Counted from the first letter of the stretch, positions 1-10,695 are shown. The stretch: 64,000 nucleotides of DNA from Epiperipatus broadwayi (GCA_028023455.1 JAQFVV010000021.1:3436853-3500852), one strand, 5' to 3'. Notes: a model not told the origin generated them from the sequence alone. Program-made: numbers and translations.

Positions 1-194
1 CAATTTCATTTTAATGATCATTTTTGTTTATTTGTTGAAAAATGACTTTTAAATTATTTACAACTTAATGAATACTTATCTTCTACTAAGATGGAAAAAT
101 AAATAAATTATAACACTTTCTTGACGAATGAGTTTAGATTTGTAGCTAAGTTGGGCTTTTAATTATTCATATATAATATACACACAAAAGAAGG

Positions 195-420
195 GTCCTA
201 TAGTATAATGATTATGTCCGCTTTACTCGTGGCTGGATTTAAATCTAGGTCATATATGGTTGTTTCCTCCATCTACCAAAGGATTTTTCATACAAACTTT
301 AGTTTTTGAAGATAGTCGGTCTATAGTCGACCCAGCTAGTCTTTCATTTATTGTTTAGTAAATACGTATTCAGCTATTCTTAGCGATTCGATAAAACAAA
401 AATGACATTCTATTTCTTAT
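195..420 (+). repeat. tRNA-derived SINE (S family), copy 1
   Basis: The left 60 bp resemble a degenerate tRNA with an A-box-like stretch (TATAGTATAATGATTATG) and a B-box-like GGATTTAAATC about 40 bp later. These are the internal RNA polymerase III promoter elements of tRNA-derived SINEs. The tail ends with the family signature TTTAGTAAATACG...CAGCTATTCTT, seen again near 660, 8510, 28720, 42880 and 54380. Bases 1-194 before it are AT-rich with no feature I recognise. Copy is diverged and certainly not a functional tRNA. Confidence 0.5.
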
Positions 421-504
421 TGGAGGGGACGCTGGAGAAGTCTGTGCAATACAATGGCTATTAAGACTATTTTTCTACACGCACATACTTATATATGTAA
501 AGAA

Positions 505-700
505 CTTCATAGTATAAGAATTAATATATTTGCTCCGTATATCCATGATTTCGGGTTTAAATTCAGATCAAATTCATGTTTTAAGCAGTCTTACTTTTTT
601 TTTTGCAGATAGCTCGGCCATAGGCAATATAGTTAACTATCTGATTATTGGTCAGTAAGTGGGTGTCTAACTATTTTTAGCTAGCCCTCAAAACAAAAAT
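505..700 (+). repeat. tRNA-derived SINE (S family), copy 2
   Basis: Same head-to-tail layout as the copy at 195: a tRNA-like head with GGGTTTAAATTC as B box around 550-565, a T-run, then GTTAACTATCTG...TCAGTAAGTGGGTGTCTAAC, the shared tail. The 83-codon open frame that begins at 699 starts at the very end of this SINE and has no recognisable domain. I treat it as chance. The sequence from 700 to 1284 otherwise holds only AT-rich DNA and a short TA repeat at 951-966. Confidence 0.45.
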
Positions 701-1284
701 GGAAGTCAACAAAATTCTAACCATCTATACGTTTTCTAAGCTGGTTCGTAATGCTTTCACCTTCATTAAACTTCTCTGGAGACTAATGGAATATTTTTTG
801 GATTTTGTTTTTTATAAAATAGGTGAGCTCTGCGAAAAAAAAATTGCAGATGTCAAAGTTGTCTGCATGTTCCTCATCATCATACTTTCAGCTGAGATGA
901 ACGCAATTACCATCATGTCTTATAGTACAGTAAGTATTGCACTGCAATAAATATATATATATATATTATAAATAATATAGTTAACCAAACAAGTTTTAAA
1001 TATTTTTATTAGTGTCCCCTTATCTCAAAATCCACTACAAAAATGTCTGTTCACTCTCTCTTTCTCTCCGTCTGCCTTTTTCACTATATATGTAATTTGT
1101 GAAGAATATCATTCATTAGGTGGGCTAGAGGCTAAAACCACTTGGATTTCTATATGCTTATTAGTAATCTGGTATTTATTTATACTGTATATGTGACCTG
1201 TTTAATTCATCTCTTTCTCACACAGATAAAAATGTGATACCAAAAGTTTTAAAAAGTTGAAATGAATGATCGATTATACTATGG

Positions 1285-1599
1285 TATACTGTTTATTAAA
1301 CAGGCAAACCTCTCCATACAGTAGTGCCACTCTGTGCCAGCCAGAGTAATCAATGAATGTCAGAAGGCTTGTGCATAAAATCCTCATCTAGTGCCTACTC
1401 ATCCAATATCCCCAGACTAGTTTCTGGCTTGTGGCCTTTGTCAGTGGGGAGCTATGCACAAGCCTTCTGGCATCCATTGATTACTCTAGTTGGCACAGCA
1501 TGGCACTACTGTATGGGGAGTTTTGCCTGTTTAATAACAGTTATGTGCTAGCATAAGAGATGGTGATCATGTGATGTTTAGTGGTTTATACTATTTATT
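1285..1599. mobile_element. Family A inverted dimer with 13 bp TSD
   Basis: The element occupies 1298-1586, flanked by TATACTGTTTATT (1285-1297) and TATACTATTTATT (1587-1599), a 13 bp direct repeat with one mismatch. The left arm begins AAACAGGCAAACCTCTCC. The right arm is its reverse complement and continues to the family terminus GTGATCATGTGATGTTTAG. A truncated minus-strand hammerhead lies at 1401-1452. Its CTGACAA has lost the conserved G8, and the outer half of stem I is missing because the arms join there. The 64-codon frame at 1357-1551 is a shadow of this repeat. Confidence 0.8.
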
Positions 1600-1612
1600 A
1601 TTTTTATATTTT

Positions 1613-2625
1613 TTCAGATAATTAAGCATGAATGATAATTTAATAAATAAACAATCAAACTGGATAATCACACAATATTGGAAGATAGAGAAGGCTAAAA
1701 AGGCTCAGCAGAAGTGGGAAGAATACTACTGCCAACTAGGTCAACAATACTGAATACTAAATTTGTGACATATTTGAAGCACTGGATCTTTTTATAGGGT
1801 ATCAAAAAATGTTTTAATGTGGCATTTACTCAAAGCTTCAAAAGAAAGAGAGCTAAAAATTTTAAATAATTTCCGTAAGTCGTTGGGTCATCTAATGCAA
1901 TGCTTAGAGTTGAAAATATATTGGTGAACATTAATTTTGGATAAGATCCAGATCTGCAATTACAATTTTGTGAGGCAATTTTGAATTAAAAAAAAGACAA
2001 GGATGGTATAAGTAGAAAAATAAATTTAGTCTCATAAAGCAAATTCAAATTTTTACTTGATGTTAATAGACAGTAGAATACCCACAATAATTGAAAACAC
2101 TTAAATCACATTGAAATGATAGCTGGGTTATCCTCTCATGTAAAAGAATGATTGGACCTATCTTCTACAATATAAGTACCTTAGACCTATACCTTAACAT
2201 GCTCCAAGAAAATATATCTTAACATGCTCCAAAAAAATGTAACCACAATTACAGTTGGAACATACGAATCAAAACTAGATAAAGACCCTTCTCATAATGT
2301 TTGACAGTATCTAATTTTCTCAATAAAAATTACTCTAGAAGTAGATAGGTAGTTTAGGCTTTGATTAAATAATTATCAGAGTCACCAAACCTTGCCCAAA
2401 TGAACTTTTTATATTGATGAATTATCAAAGATAAAGTATATTCAAGAAAATCATGCACAGTTTATAATATGATTGGACTTTATTGTAAAAACTAGATTAC
2501 AGCAATGCAAAAGTAGCAAGAGTCAACCAATTTGAGCATTCTCTGTCTTCCAATATTGTTTGATTATCCACTTTCATTGTTCATCTGTTAAATTACTTGT
2601 CATGCTTAATTATCTGAAAAAATAA
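1613..2625. mobile_element. Unclassified 1 kb unit with ~80 bp terminal inverted repeats
   Basis: About 80 bp at 1613-1700 (TTCAGATAATTAAGCATGA, later CAATATTGGAAGATAGAGAA) recur in reverse complement at 2545-2625 (TTCTCTGTCTTCCAATATTG, TCATGCTTAATTATCTGAAA). The roughly 850 bp between them have no open frame of useful length. A short tandem duplication of CTTAACATGCTCCAA sits at 2192-2230. This could be a decayed DNA transposon or another inverted retroposon dimer with a spacer. I could not find a clean target-site duplication. Bases 2626-3429 beyond it hold nothing I recognise. Confidence 0.4.
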
Positions 2626-3429
2626 ACAACATACCATAATGGAATCAAAATTGTATGCCTATTTACACATCTCTCTGCCTATAAATATCAGACTGTCAAC
2701 GTGGATGTTGTAGGAGTGTTGTAAGCCTTTACTTCACTAGATAAAAGAAAGATGTTTTGTTTTTTACAAAACACATATATACTGAGAAGGTGTGGTCTGA
2801 AATTTTTATATGCTGATGATTTTGAGACAAAAGCACTTACAAAAATATTTGAAATTTGATTGATTACATATATTCCATAGAGCTAAAAATATTTGAAAAT
2901 TGATATTCCATAAAGCTATATTAATTGTTACATAAATTTATTGCAGTTTAATAGTTATTATCCTACAAGGTATTATAAGAATGATAGTACTCATTTCCAC
3001 CTCAAGTTAGAATAGAGCAAAAAGAATGCAGTACGCAAGTAACTTTGATATTTTTTGGTTATTTCTTTTTATAACCCAATCTTTTAGTATTACGTACATG
3101 ATTCTAACCATTAATTGATAACAACCAATGTTCCTATAAATTAAAGAATGTATAATCTATTGTCAAGGCAAAACCTCTGTAGGTTAAGACATGCAATTGA
3201 TATATGTGAACATTCAGGGTTGAAGCTACTATAACGATACAGACAAATTTGATATTGTCTTTTCCTTTAATCCTTTTGACATAGCAGTACTGTAGATTTT
3301 ATTTTTGCAAACTATCATTCCCATTTAAAAATTTATAAATTCAACCACTTAATAAAAGAAATTTTGTTTAAATAAATAATAGTGTAATTAACAATTATAT
3401 AAAGATTTGCGGTGGTAGCATTGACTTAT

Positions 3430-3696
3430 AAGCTGGGCTATTAAAACAGGCAAAACTCATTATATATATGCCCACACACAGCAAGCTAGAGTAATCAATA
3501 GATGCCAGAAGGCTTGTGCATAAAATCCCCATCTAGTGCCTACTCATTCAATATCCCCAGACTAGTTTCTGGCTTATGGCCTTCGTCAGTGAGGAGCCTT
3601 GGATCTGAGAGCACTGCATCTAGATCTTAGAATCTAATGCACACAAGCATAAGAGGAGGTAGTCATGTGATGTTTATTGGCTTAAGTTGGACTATT
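3430..3696 (-). mobile_element. Family A single unit with probable 13 bp TSD
   Basis: Element at 3443-3683 between AAGCTGGGCTATT (3430-3442) and AAGTTGGACTATT (3684-3696), which agree at 11 of 13 positions. It begins AAAACAGGCAAAACTC, carries a complete minus-strand hammerhead at 3546-3604, and ends in the standard terminus GTCATGTGATGTTTATTGG. The interior between TTAGAATCTAATGC and the terminus is deleted. Confidence 0.7.
3546..3604 (-). ncRNA. Type I hammerhead ribozyme motif, family A
   Basis: Read on the minus strand: stem I outer strand ATTCAA or its partner, inner strand CTCCTCA, then CTGACGA (position 7 is free, so C is tolerated), stem II GGC-CATAA-GCC, GAAAC, and the self-complementary ACTAGT followed by C17 and TGGGGAT. 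All catalytic positions (C3, G5, A6, G8, A9, G12, A13, A14, the 15.1-16.1 pair and C17) are present. The 10.1/11.1 position is an A-A mismatch, as in every family A copy, instead of the usual G-C pair. Stem III is too short to close alone and would favour a dimer. Confidence 0.7.
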
Positions 3697-3784
3697 CTCT
3701 TTATACAGATGAATCATTAAATATTCAAACTTCATTTATACTTTTCTAAATACATTCAAATATTAAAGCAGTACCAATTTTTTA

Positions 3785-3990
3785 CACACAGTTATGCCTC
3801 CTAGTGAAAACTTTAGTAATCAGTAGGTGTTAGAGGGGTGTGCATTGTAATCCCTACCCATTGTCTTCCTTCCAATATATCCCGACTAGTTTTTAGTTTA
3901 TGAGAAAATTTCCAATTTTTTAAATACCTTATGTTAGAATAATAAAAAATTGATCATGTGATGTTTTAATGGTTCAATAATCAGCTGTTA
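3785..3990 (-). repeat. Degenerate family A copy
   Basis: Recognisable pieces in the right order: TTATGCCTCCTAGTG, AGTAATCAGTAGGTG, CCAATATATCCCGACTAG and the terminus TTGATCATGTGATGTTTTAA. The hammerhead stem II region is too diverged to fold. This is an old copy next to the better preserved one at 3443. No target-site duplication identified. Confidence 0.5.
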
Positions 3991-4194
3991 ATGATAACAC
4001 ACAGGTTAATATAGAGCACATTGAAATAAACAAATAATCAAATACCTTCGTTGCTTCCTAAGAAATTTCAACACTGTAAAAAATACAACTGGATGACAAT
4101 CTATGAACTTTAAACACCCGAGTCTGCAACAAACCATACAGGGTAATGAAACATGTTTGAAGAGATGTTATTTTCCTCTTTTCTTCGTGTATTG

Positions 4195-4305
4195 CTGATC
4201 TGACCTATGATAGCAATCAGGGGAATTGAACTGGTATCTTTACATCTGTAAATAATCAATGTAAGATACTGTTCTAAACAGCTAGGCTATTCCATCAAAA
4301 GTTCC
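4195..4305 (-). repeat. tRNA-like SINE head
   Basis: On the minus strand, TAGCTGTTTAGAACAGTATC resembles an A box and CCAGTTCAATTCCC a B box about 45 bp later, the spacing of tRNA-derived RNA polymerase III promoters. The flanks could not be assigned to a longer SINE. The stretch to about 4529 shows nothing else. Confidence 0.35.
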
Positions 4306-4529
4306 AACAGTTAATGCTGTAAAAGAAAGGGAAAAATACATAATTGAATGGCTTGATTGCTTTGTGAATTCATAAGAGATTTGAGGTCTGGAAGGGATAG
4401 TGGAATTAATCTAGGAATCTCATGCCCAGAATCTGATACTATGCCATGGAAAATGAGTGTTGTATACTTAGTGTGCCATTATTAACTCATAAATATCTTT
4501 AGAATAGTATAAATAAAATAATATTTTTT

Positions 4530-4865
4530 TAGTCATTCATTAGACTAGAGATTATCGACTTACCAAATCACCATTCTCACACAAGATAGGGAACTGCTTT
4601 TAACACCGTGTGGATTGTTATAATCATAAACGTGTGATCAAAGATGTGATAGGTGAACTGATGAGTTCTGCTTCAGTATCTAATATGCAACTTGTGGATC
4701 ATATATATTTATCATATCTTTGGTTATATGTTTATAATTATCCTCCTCCACAAGCTGTTAAAAGTCCATAGAGTGCAGTCTCTATCTCGCATAAAATTGG
4801 TGTAATAAAAATTAGACTAGAGAAATATTCATTAAGTGGATAATCTCTAGTCTAATGAATGACTA
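4530..4865. mobile_element. Family B foldback element
   Basis: Arms ATTCATTAGACTAGAGATTA (from about 4539) and its reverse complement TAATCTCTAGTCTAATGAAT (to about 4850) enclose a hammerhead-like core. The internal segment TCCTCCACAAGCTGTTAAAAG, followed by a CTCGCATAAAATT-type segment, is diagnostic of family B and recurs near 5810, 24900 and 48565. This indicates a retroposon that exists mainly as inverted repeats. Confidence 0.6.
4645..4702 (+). ncRNA. Degenerate hammerhead motif, family B
   Basis: GAACTGATGAG, then a stem II remnant (CTG-CTT-CAG), then CTAA where GAAA is expected, followed by TATGCAAC. Stem I outer strands GTGAT and ATCAT can still pair across the motif. The damaged GAAA box makes activity unlikely. 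Homology to the better copy at 14098 supports the assignment. Confidence 0.45.
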
Positions 4866-4959
4866 ATAAATATTATTAATATATTTAGTGGTTTGTGTCA
4901 AAGTTGTGAGAGCAATAAGTTTGACACGTATCAATTAAACTATAATTCTTAATCACTCG

Positions 4960-5605
4960 TTTCAAGTTTGATTGAAAAGGTAACCAATTAATAACTATAA
5001 ACTAATTAATAGCATTGAGCTAGCTTTTGGTAAAACACTGCCTGAATCATAGTGCTGAATAAAATTGTGCAGTACAGGTACTCTTACATAATATTTAAAT
5101 GAGGTACAATATGCAAATAAGGCAATTAGATATTAAAACAGACAAAACTCTCTATACAGTGTTTAGCAATTAGAAATTCCATTTTTCAGATAATGGAATG
5201 TGGATTCTTTGCAATCACCCAAACCTCTTTGTACTTTCTTTTCCTATCATCTCTTTTTGAGCAAACCATTCTAACATTGGATGAGAAAATGTATGGCTCA
5301 TAGCATGTACATGGTCAAGAAAGATCTGTATTCATTCTTTTGTTTAGTTCTATAGTCTAGATATGCATGTTGGGCAATTCTCATAGATCTATTTGTGTGA
5401 GACTCCCCATAATTGCCTTATTTGCATATTATGCCTCATTTAAATATTATATAAGTATACCTGGACTGAATAATTTTATTCAGCGCTATAATTCTGCAGT
5501 GTTTTGCCAAAAGCTAGTTCACGGTATATTAAATACTTTATAGATATGTATTGATTACCTTTTCAACCAAACTCTAAGTCAACTAGTATTTAAGTATTAC
5601 ATAGT
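4960..5605. repeat. Large foldback with ~160 bp arms
   Basis: The left arm, 4965-5126 (GATTGAAAAGGTAACCAATT, GCTAGCTTTTGGTAAAACAC, ATGCAAATAAGGCAATTA), is answered in reverse complement by 5409-5600 (TAATTGCCTTATTTGCATA, GTGTTTTGCCAAAAGCTAG, TTGATTACCTTTTCAACC). The loop of about 280 bp begins with a family A terminal scrap, AAACAGACAAAACTCTC, at 5134-5155. I found no hammerhead core or tRNA-like head in the arms, so the class is open. Confidence 0.55.
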
Positions 5606-5689
5606 TTGTTGAAAAGAGTTAATAAGTTGAGATTTAATTAAACTGTAGTAATTGGCTATATAAATATACTGAACAATATTTTTTTAAAT

Positions 5690-5885
5690 GTGTAAGGGAT
5701 TGTTATCTGGGTCAACTGTTGAGTGCTGATCCAGCACAAAATGTGCATTTTTGTAATCATACATTTTTATCACATGTTTTTGGTCATATGTTCATGATTA
5801 CGCCCCTCCACAAGGTGTTAAAAGCAGATAGAAAGCAGTTCTTATCTTGCGTGAGAGGAGTGTAGTGAAAATTACATGTTATTTA
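5690..5885 (+). mobile_element. Family B unit
   Basis: Carries the family B hammerhead region at 5702-5760 followed by the diagnostic CGCCCCTCCACAAGGTGTTA and TTATCTTGCGTGAGAGGAG, then GTAGTGAAAATTAC. This order matches the copies at 4530 and 24585. From 5886 to about 7400 I see only AT-rich sequence with no repeat, gene or RNA that I recognise. Confidence 0.6.
5702..5760 (+). ncRNA. Hammerhead motif with mutated core, family B
   Basis: GTCAACTGTTGAG, then a perfect stem II (GTGCTG-AT-CCAGCAC, allowing one slip), then AAAATGTGCATTT. A6 of CTGATGA has become T and G12 of GAAA has become A, so catalysis is not expected. Stem III ATGTGCAT remains self-complementary with one G-U pair, as in the sister copies. 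Confidence 0.5.
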
Positions 5886-7399
5886 TTAAATATAAATAAA
5901 ATTTGAATTTTTCTAAAAACATTTAACATTTCAACTTAATGATAGAAATAGTCCACCATTTAACTATAAACAGTATAATTAAGTCCAGAGTAATTCATGT
6001 AATAATCGACAATGTTAGTAACGGTTATCCTGCTACTCTACACTTGTGCCAAACCGCCCAGCGTTACCGTATATTATTTTTTTTAAATCATTGTTATTAG
6101 ATTATACGTATAGTTTTGTTTTATTTCTCTTTAATTCTGTCAATTATTCATTATTTTCACTGTAGTAATTTAATTCGCAAAATAAAAAAATTGCATTTAT
6201 TTGAATTCCGTAATTTTATTAATACAACCCAGTTTGTATGGCATGCCATTAATTAACTTGACAGTATGCTAATGACACCTGGCTGCTGAGAAGGGCATTA
6301 AATATTCATTTTACAAATGTAAATTACTTAGTAAATTCTCCGAATGTACAACTGGCGGCAGAAGTTTGTCAGTTTATAATAATAAATGGTAATTAGCATT
6401 TTAAAATAAATTGATTATTTATCAAAATTATAATGCAAATATTAATTACATCTATATTGTATATAAAACTTTTTAAAATGATTTGTTTAATTAATTAAAA
6501 TGTAAAATTTTAAAATGAAGACAAATTGAAAATGAAAACAATCCTACTCGTAATAAAATTTAAACAAATATTGGAAAGTATAAACAGTTGACATTCAAAT
6601 CAAATCATTGCGAAAAAAAAAATAGCGCTTATTTATATAAGTGAGCGGGTGTGTGTTTTTCAGATTATATATATATTTACAAATACGGTAGCCTACAAAT
6701 CTCGTGACATTTGAAAAAGTGGTGGACTCGCCCCTTTCATTAGAAATAAATTACACGTTATAAATCTGTTAGATTGAGAGAGATATCAAAAAATGTTCGC
6801 AATTAAGGACTTGATTCATGAACACATCGCATTGTAATATCAGAGATTGAGTATTTGAATCCAACTTTTTTTTTTAATTAGTTGAGAATTTCCAAGGAAG
6901 TTTAAGATTTTTTTTGGTTAACTGACGTCTAACCAACACAGTTTATCATCATTTTAAACTAATATCAATCCTCTGAAGAATGAAAGTCTCACTAAATCGG
7001 AATCCAGTTTCACTGACCCAGACTTTCTTCTCCACATCATACCACCATACTTCTTTATTTCATCCATCTATGTCATTATCATCTTCTTCTAGATGTTTTA
7101 CAATGTCTTATGATCCAATTTAAGATTTCAACTACCATCTCTTCTAGCTTTGTTTCATTGTATTTCTTTTAATAATGACAATGATACTGGTTTATTTCAT
7201 CTTCAGTCTCTTATTTGATGTGGTTGAAATCTTTACACTCCTCTTCTCTTAAGAACTGGTGATATACATCTACTAAAAGTCTTCCTTTTTAAAAAACATG
7301 GGCATACTTCTTGTTAATATGAAATTATTTTTACCCCAATTACTCAATCTATGTTTAATTTTACTATTAATTTTATTAACTAGGCTACCATCTGTGTTA

Positions 7400-7640
7400 A
7401 TGATATGAACAAGTTATTTGAAGTTATTCACAGAATTCTTTTTATTCATGATTATCAATTCTTATTATCTTATAATACTAAATCATCCATGCACTTTACT
7501 ACTATTACACAATGCTTTATTTACCACCCTCTTTTGCAGTTTACAGTTTCGATTGCTCCAGCAATCTTCTTCAGAACTTTTATATCTCCTAAATCAACTG
7601 CTAATAGTATTATATGATATACATTTGTCAATGCAATAAG
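7400..7640 (-). mobile_element. Family D half-element with hammerhead
   Basis: This stretch matches one arm of the foldback at 11757-11935 (ACAATGCTTTATTTACCAC, CGATTGCTCCAGCAATC, CTTCTTCAGAACTT). It contains an apparently intact minimal hammerhead on the minus strand. The overlapping 70- and 73-codon frames here have no protein similarity I can see. Confidence 0.5.
7538..7578 (-). ncRNA. Minimal hammerhead ribozyme motif, family D
   Basis: Minus strand: AGTT, CTGAAGA, stem II GATTGC-TGGA-GCAATC (six Watson-Crick pairs), GAAAC, TGT, then A as H17, then AACT. AGTT and AACT pair perfectly to give a four-base-pair stem I directly flanking the core. All catalytic positions are present. One extra A follows CTGAAGA before stem II, the same position that is A in family A. 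Stem III (ACTGT) is minimal, as described for PLE hammerheads. Confidence 0.6.
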
Positions 7641-7676
7641 AAAGATTAGTTATTACACTTCTTGAAGAAGGTAAAG

Positions 7677-7797
7677 TCTTATGATCTTCTGTGAAAGTTC
7701 ACAGAACATTACTTTAGTCTTTCTAGTATTTGTATTTTATGATCTTCTGTGAAAGTTCACAGAACATTACTTTAGTCTTTCTAGTATTTGTATTAAA
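7677..7797. repeat. 60 bp perfect tandem duplication
   Basis: A unit beginning TATGATCTTCTGTGAAAG and ending TCTAGTATTTGTATT occurs twice back to back (about 7679-7737 and 7738-7796) with no visible differences, so the duplication is recent. Each unit contains the hairpin TCTGTGAA-AG-TTCACAGA. Confidence 0.8.
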
Positions 7798-7959
7798 TTC
7801 TATTTTCTTATGATAACTCCTAACATTTTCTCTGAGGCACTGTTTGTGAAAACAGCCATATCATTTTCAAAATTTAGATGAGTTAAGTAAGATCTGTTTG
7901 TATTTTTTTTTTAGTTCCTACTTCAATCCACAAAATATTTTTTGTAAAATATAGTATAT

Positions 7960-8465
7960 AAATGGATAACTCAACTTGTATTTTTATATTGGACTATTTC
8001 CATCATCTAATATGCATATTGAATGTCTTTATAAAAATTTCACTTTATTTGAATATTCCTAAATCAACTGTTAATAATAGCACATCAAACAGATTAGGAT
8101 ATGCACAACGTTTTGAGAGAAATTATTCTCCTCTCTTCTTCAGGTGTTTTTGAGTTGACCAGTGACAGTACTAAATTGGATTCAAACCTGGATGCTTAGA
8201 TTCTTGATTGATAATGCTCTAACCAACTGTCACTGGTCAGGTCAGCAACACCTGAAGAAGAGGGAAGAATAATACCTCACGAAACATTGTGCATATACTA
8301 ACCTGTTTGATGTGCTATTACTAACAGCTGAATGTATTTGGAATATTTAAATAAAGTTAAATTTTTCTAAAGACATTCTATATGCATATTAGATGATGGA
8401 AATAGTCCAATATAAAACTACAGCTAGAACACCATCATCACAAACCTTCAGGAAAATGATAACTC
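7960..8465. mobile_element. Family C foldback with tRNA-like centre
   Basis: Arms of about 200 bp: left TATTGGACTATTTCCATCAT, AATCAACTGTTAATAATAGC, ACAACGTTTTGAGAG; right, reverse complement, ACACCTGAAGAAGAGGG, GTGCTATTACTAACAGCTG, ATGATGGAAATAGTCCAATA. Between them lies a tRNA-like hairpin at 8162-8232. The arms include CTGAAGA...CACGAAACATTGTGC, which resembles a degenerate PLE hammerhead (C3 to A9, then G12 to A15.1). The cleavage site is not preserved, so the ribozyme reading is tentative. Confidence 0.6.
8162..8232 (-). repeat. tRNA-like head inside family C
   Basis: On the minus strand the 71 nt begin GTGACAG and end CTGTCAC, a perfect seven-base-pair acceptor-like stem. Inside are GTTGGTTAGAGCATTATC (A box) and CAGGTTTGAATCC (B box). 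The anticodon and T stems are poor, so this is a tRNA-derived promoter rather than a tRNA gene. Its position at the axis of the foldback suggests that transcription into an arm could start here. Confidence 0.5.
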
Positions 8466-8469
8466 AACT

Positions 8470-8625
8470 GTTTGGGGTTTTTTTACCAACTCAATTATCC
8501 ATCCACTTATTGGCCATTACATGGGTATTTAGCTATTCTTTTTTTTTTCATATGTCAAATGCTTTGACCGGGAAGTGAACCCGGGCCAGCTGCTTCGAAG
8601 ATAAAATGGGAAAGAAAAGCAATAC
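8470..8625. repeat. SINE tail joined to a second SINE
   Basis: Bases 8470-8540 carry the S family tail (CCATCCACTTATTGGCC, ATGGGTATTTAGCTATTC). It runs into a T-run and then a minus-strand head of the G family at 8545-8610 (CATATGTCAAATGC, GACCGGGAAGTGAACCCGGG, CAGCTGCTTCGAAG). The G family is seen complete at 48051. The T-run reads as the poly(A) end of the minus-strand SINE. Confidence 0.5.
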
Positions 8626-8984
8626 AATGCTCATCATTTGTCTGATCTGCAAAATCGCTTTTTTTTACTTTTTCCTCCTAAAAAAATTGGAACACATATG
8701 GAATATAAGCTTCTGCAATACGCTTTTTTGTTGTTGTTACTTTATATAATCAGTTAGTTTAGTGATAAAGCAGCTTACCTTTAAATAAAACTTGATGCAT
8801 CTACTACATGGATAATGATAAAATATCTCTGTACAATGCTGTATTGATTTGTGATTGATGATCGCTATTAGTCTCTCAATATGGACTGATTTTAGATTCA
8901 CCAATATCCATGTAATAAAGCCTTTATTGATCAATTACAATCATCAGGTAATGATAATAGTTCATGTTTAGTACCACTAATAGG

Positions 8985-9110
8985 GTCCTACTTAGCTTAA
9001 TGCAGTGGTAGAGTGAGGTTCAAGATCCATAGACCATAGCTCTTGTCCTGTAATTTTCACTGCTCAAATTTCTTACGAACTACTAAGTAATAAATTATTT
9101 GATTATTATT
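8985..9110 (+). repeat. tRNA-derived SINE (W family)
   Basis: TTAATGCAGTGGTAGAGTGAG is A-box-like. A short B-box-like region follows, then the tail TCCATAGACCATAGCTCTTG...GAACTACTAAG...AATAAATTATTTG. The same order of blocks recurs at 23805, 24035, 24415 and 49435. The stretch from 9111 to 9460 shows nothing else recognisable. Confidence 0.4.
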
Positions 9111-9460
9111 TTTATTATTATCACTGACAGAACTTAGTTGAAATCTTAATACAAATATTAATACATTTGGTAACTAGCCCTTGTGGGTGCATTGATCCTT
9201 TTCCTATTTATCATCAGCTTTTCACTGTGAATGATATTGTTCCATTCTGTTGTGTCTGGGGGTTTTCCATGAAAATTTATTATCATCAGAAGTAAATTAT
9301 TGGAAATGGAATTTCCCTCTACAAATTCTTATAAATAGGATTTTCTCAGTACGTAGAATCTAAAATCAGATAATAAATATTGTTTTAATAGATTAATTTA
9401 AGCATTAATCATTTACAGTGAAGCTGTGAACTATGCTGTATCAAATTACATGATTTCAAT

Positions 9461-10140
9461 TATATTCTATCCTAAACATCACTTGATCACCAATCTTTAT
9501 GCTTATATAAGCTGTTAACACAGAGGCAAAACTCTCTATACAGTAATGCCACTTAGTGCAAGCCAGAGTAATCAATGAAATGTGAGGTTTGTACATAAAA
9601 TCCCTATCTAGTGCCTAACCATCCAATATCCTCAGATTAGTGTCTAGCTTCTAGCTTTCATCACTGAGGAGCCTTGAATTAGAGAGCACTGCATTTAAAT
9701 CTTAGGATCTAACACAACCCTTCATCTGCCACCTTTTACCTAATAGTTAACTATAAAGCTTTGAGTCAAATCCTACTCAATTATGGTGACTAACCAAAAT
9801 GTATAGATTCTGAACTGAATTCAGATCTGTGACTATACAAGCATATGAGCTTGAGTTGGAAACATTATTGGGTTTTCATTTCAGCTCAAAGTTTTATAAT
9901 TAACTAAAAAGGTACAAGGTGGCTGCTGGAAAGTTACATTATATCCTAAAATCTAGGGGCAATGCTCTCAGATCTAAGGTTCCTCACTGATGAAATCCAC
10001 AAGCTAGAAACTAATCTGGGGATATTGGAAGAGTAGATACTAGATCGGATTTTATGCACAAACCTTCTTGAATTCATCGATTACTCTGGCTTCCACTGAG
10101 TGGCACCACTGGAGAGTTTGCCTCTGTATATTCTATCCTA
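9461..10140. mobile_element. Family A inverted dimer, 652 bp, with 14 bp TSD
   Basis: The perfect 14 bp repeat TATATTCTATCCTA at 9461-9474 and 10127-10140 brackets 9475-10126. The element starts with the terminus AACATCACTTGATCACC and ends GAGAGTTTGCCTCTG. It therefore holds more than one monomer, including the middle section with AACCAAAATGTATAG and GAATTCAGATC. The minus-strand hammerhead at 9621-9679 is degraded. The plus-strand one at 9972-10029 keeps CTGATGA and GAAAC but has lost stem II pairing and has ACTAAT for ACTAGT. Confidence 0.85.
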
Positions 10141-10528
10141 TTAAAAATGTAAGCTGTACATATGCTTTATAATATGTCTTGAAGCACCATATACAATCAT
10201 ATTTATTAATAATATTTCTTGAGTTTATTTAGAAAGCAGATACATTTTATTATTCCTTTATTATTATCCTTTTGAAATTTTCTGTACAGTATAATAAAAT
10301 GTTTTTTAAACTTAATGCTAAAAGTTATTCCATTTTAGAACACTAAAAGTGGATAATGATTTTAAAAACATCAAAACAATTAGAGAGATCCTAATTTCTT
10401 GATAACAAATCTACCATTCCATTTTTATGCAAGAGAAAGTTATTGACAAAAATTAATATTGACCTGATCATATTTTAATACTGATAAAAGTTAGATATTC
10501 ATGATTTCCTTTATTTAAAAAATAAAAT

Positions 10529-10695
10529 TACATTGCAGTTAATAAGAGTCCCAAACTCTCCTCACAGCAGTGCCACCAAGTGCAAGCTTTCATAATCAAT
10601 AGATGCAAGGTTTGTGCATAAAATCCCTATCTAGTGCCTACTCATCCAGCATGTGTAAGCATATGAAAGGGTGATCATGTGATACATTGCAGTTA
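10529..10695. mobile_element. Short family A copy with perfect 13 bp TSD
   Basis: TACATTGCAGTTA is repeated exactly at 10529-10541 and 10683-10695. The 141 bp between them start with the CCCAAACTCTCC end and finish in GGTGATCATGTGA. The whole hammerhead and middle region are missing, so this is an internally deleted copy that still used the same insertion mechanism. From 10141 to 10528 I see nothing recognisable. Confidence 0.8.

Noticed and set aside
1298-1586. Family A as a conventional DNA-transposon MITE because of its palindromic shape
   Set aside because: TSDs are 13 bp rather than 2-10 bp, linear monomers and a head-to-tail dimer exist, and the palindromes use different breakpoints. 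The inverted ends are therefore not true terminal inverted repeats.
7677-7797. CRISPR-like array from closely spaced repeats with internal dyads
   Set aside because: Only two adjacent units without unique spacers, in a eukaryotic context.
8162-8232. Functional tRNA gene on the minus strand
   Set aside because: Acceptor stem is perfect but anticodon and T stems do not pair, and the sequence sits inside a repeated foldback.
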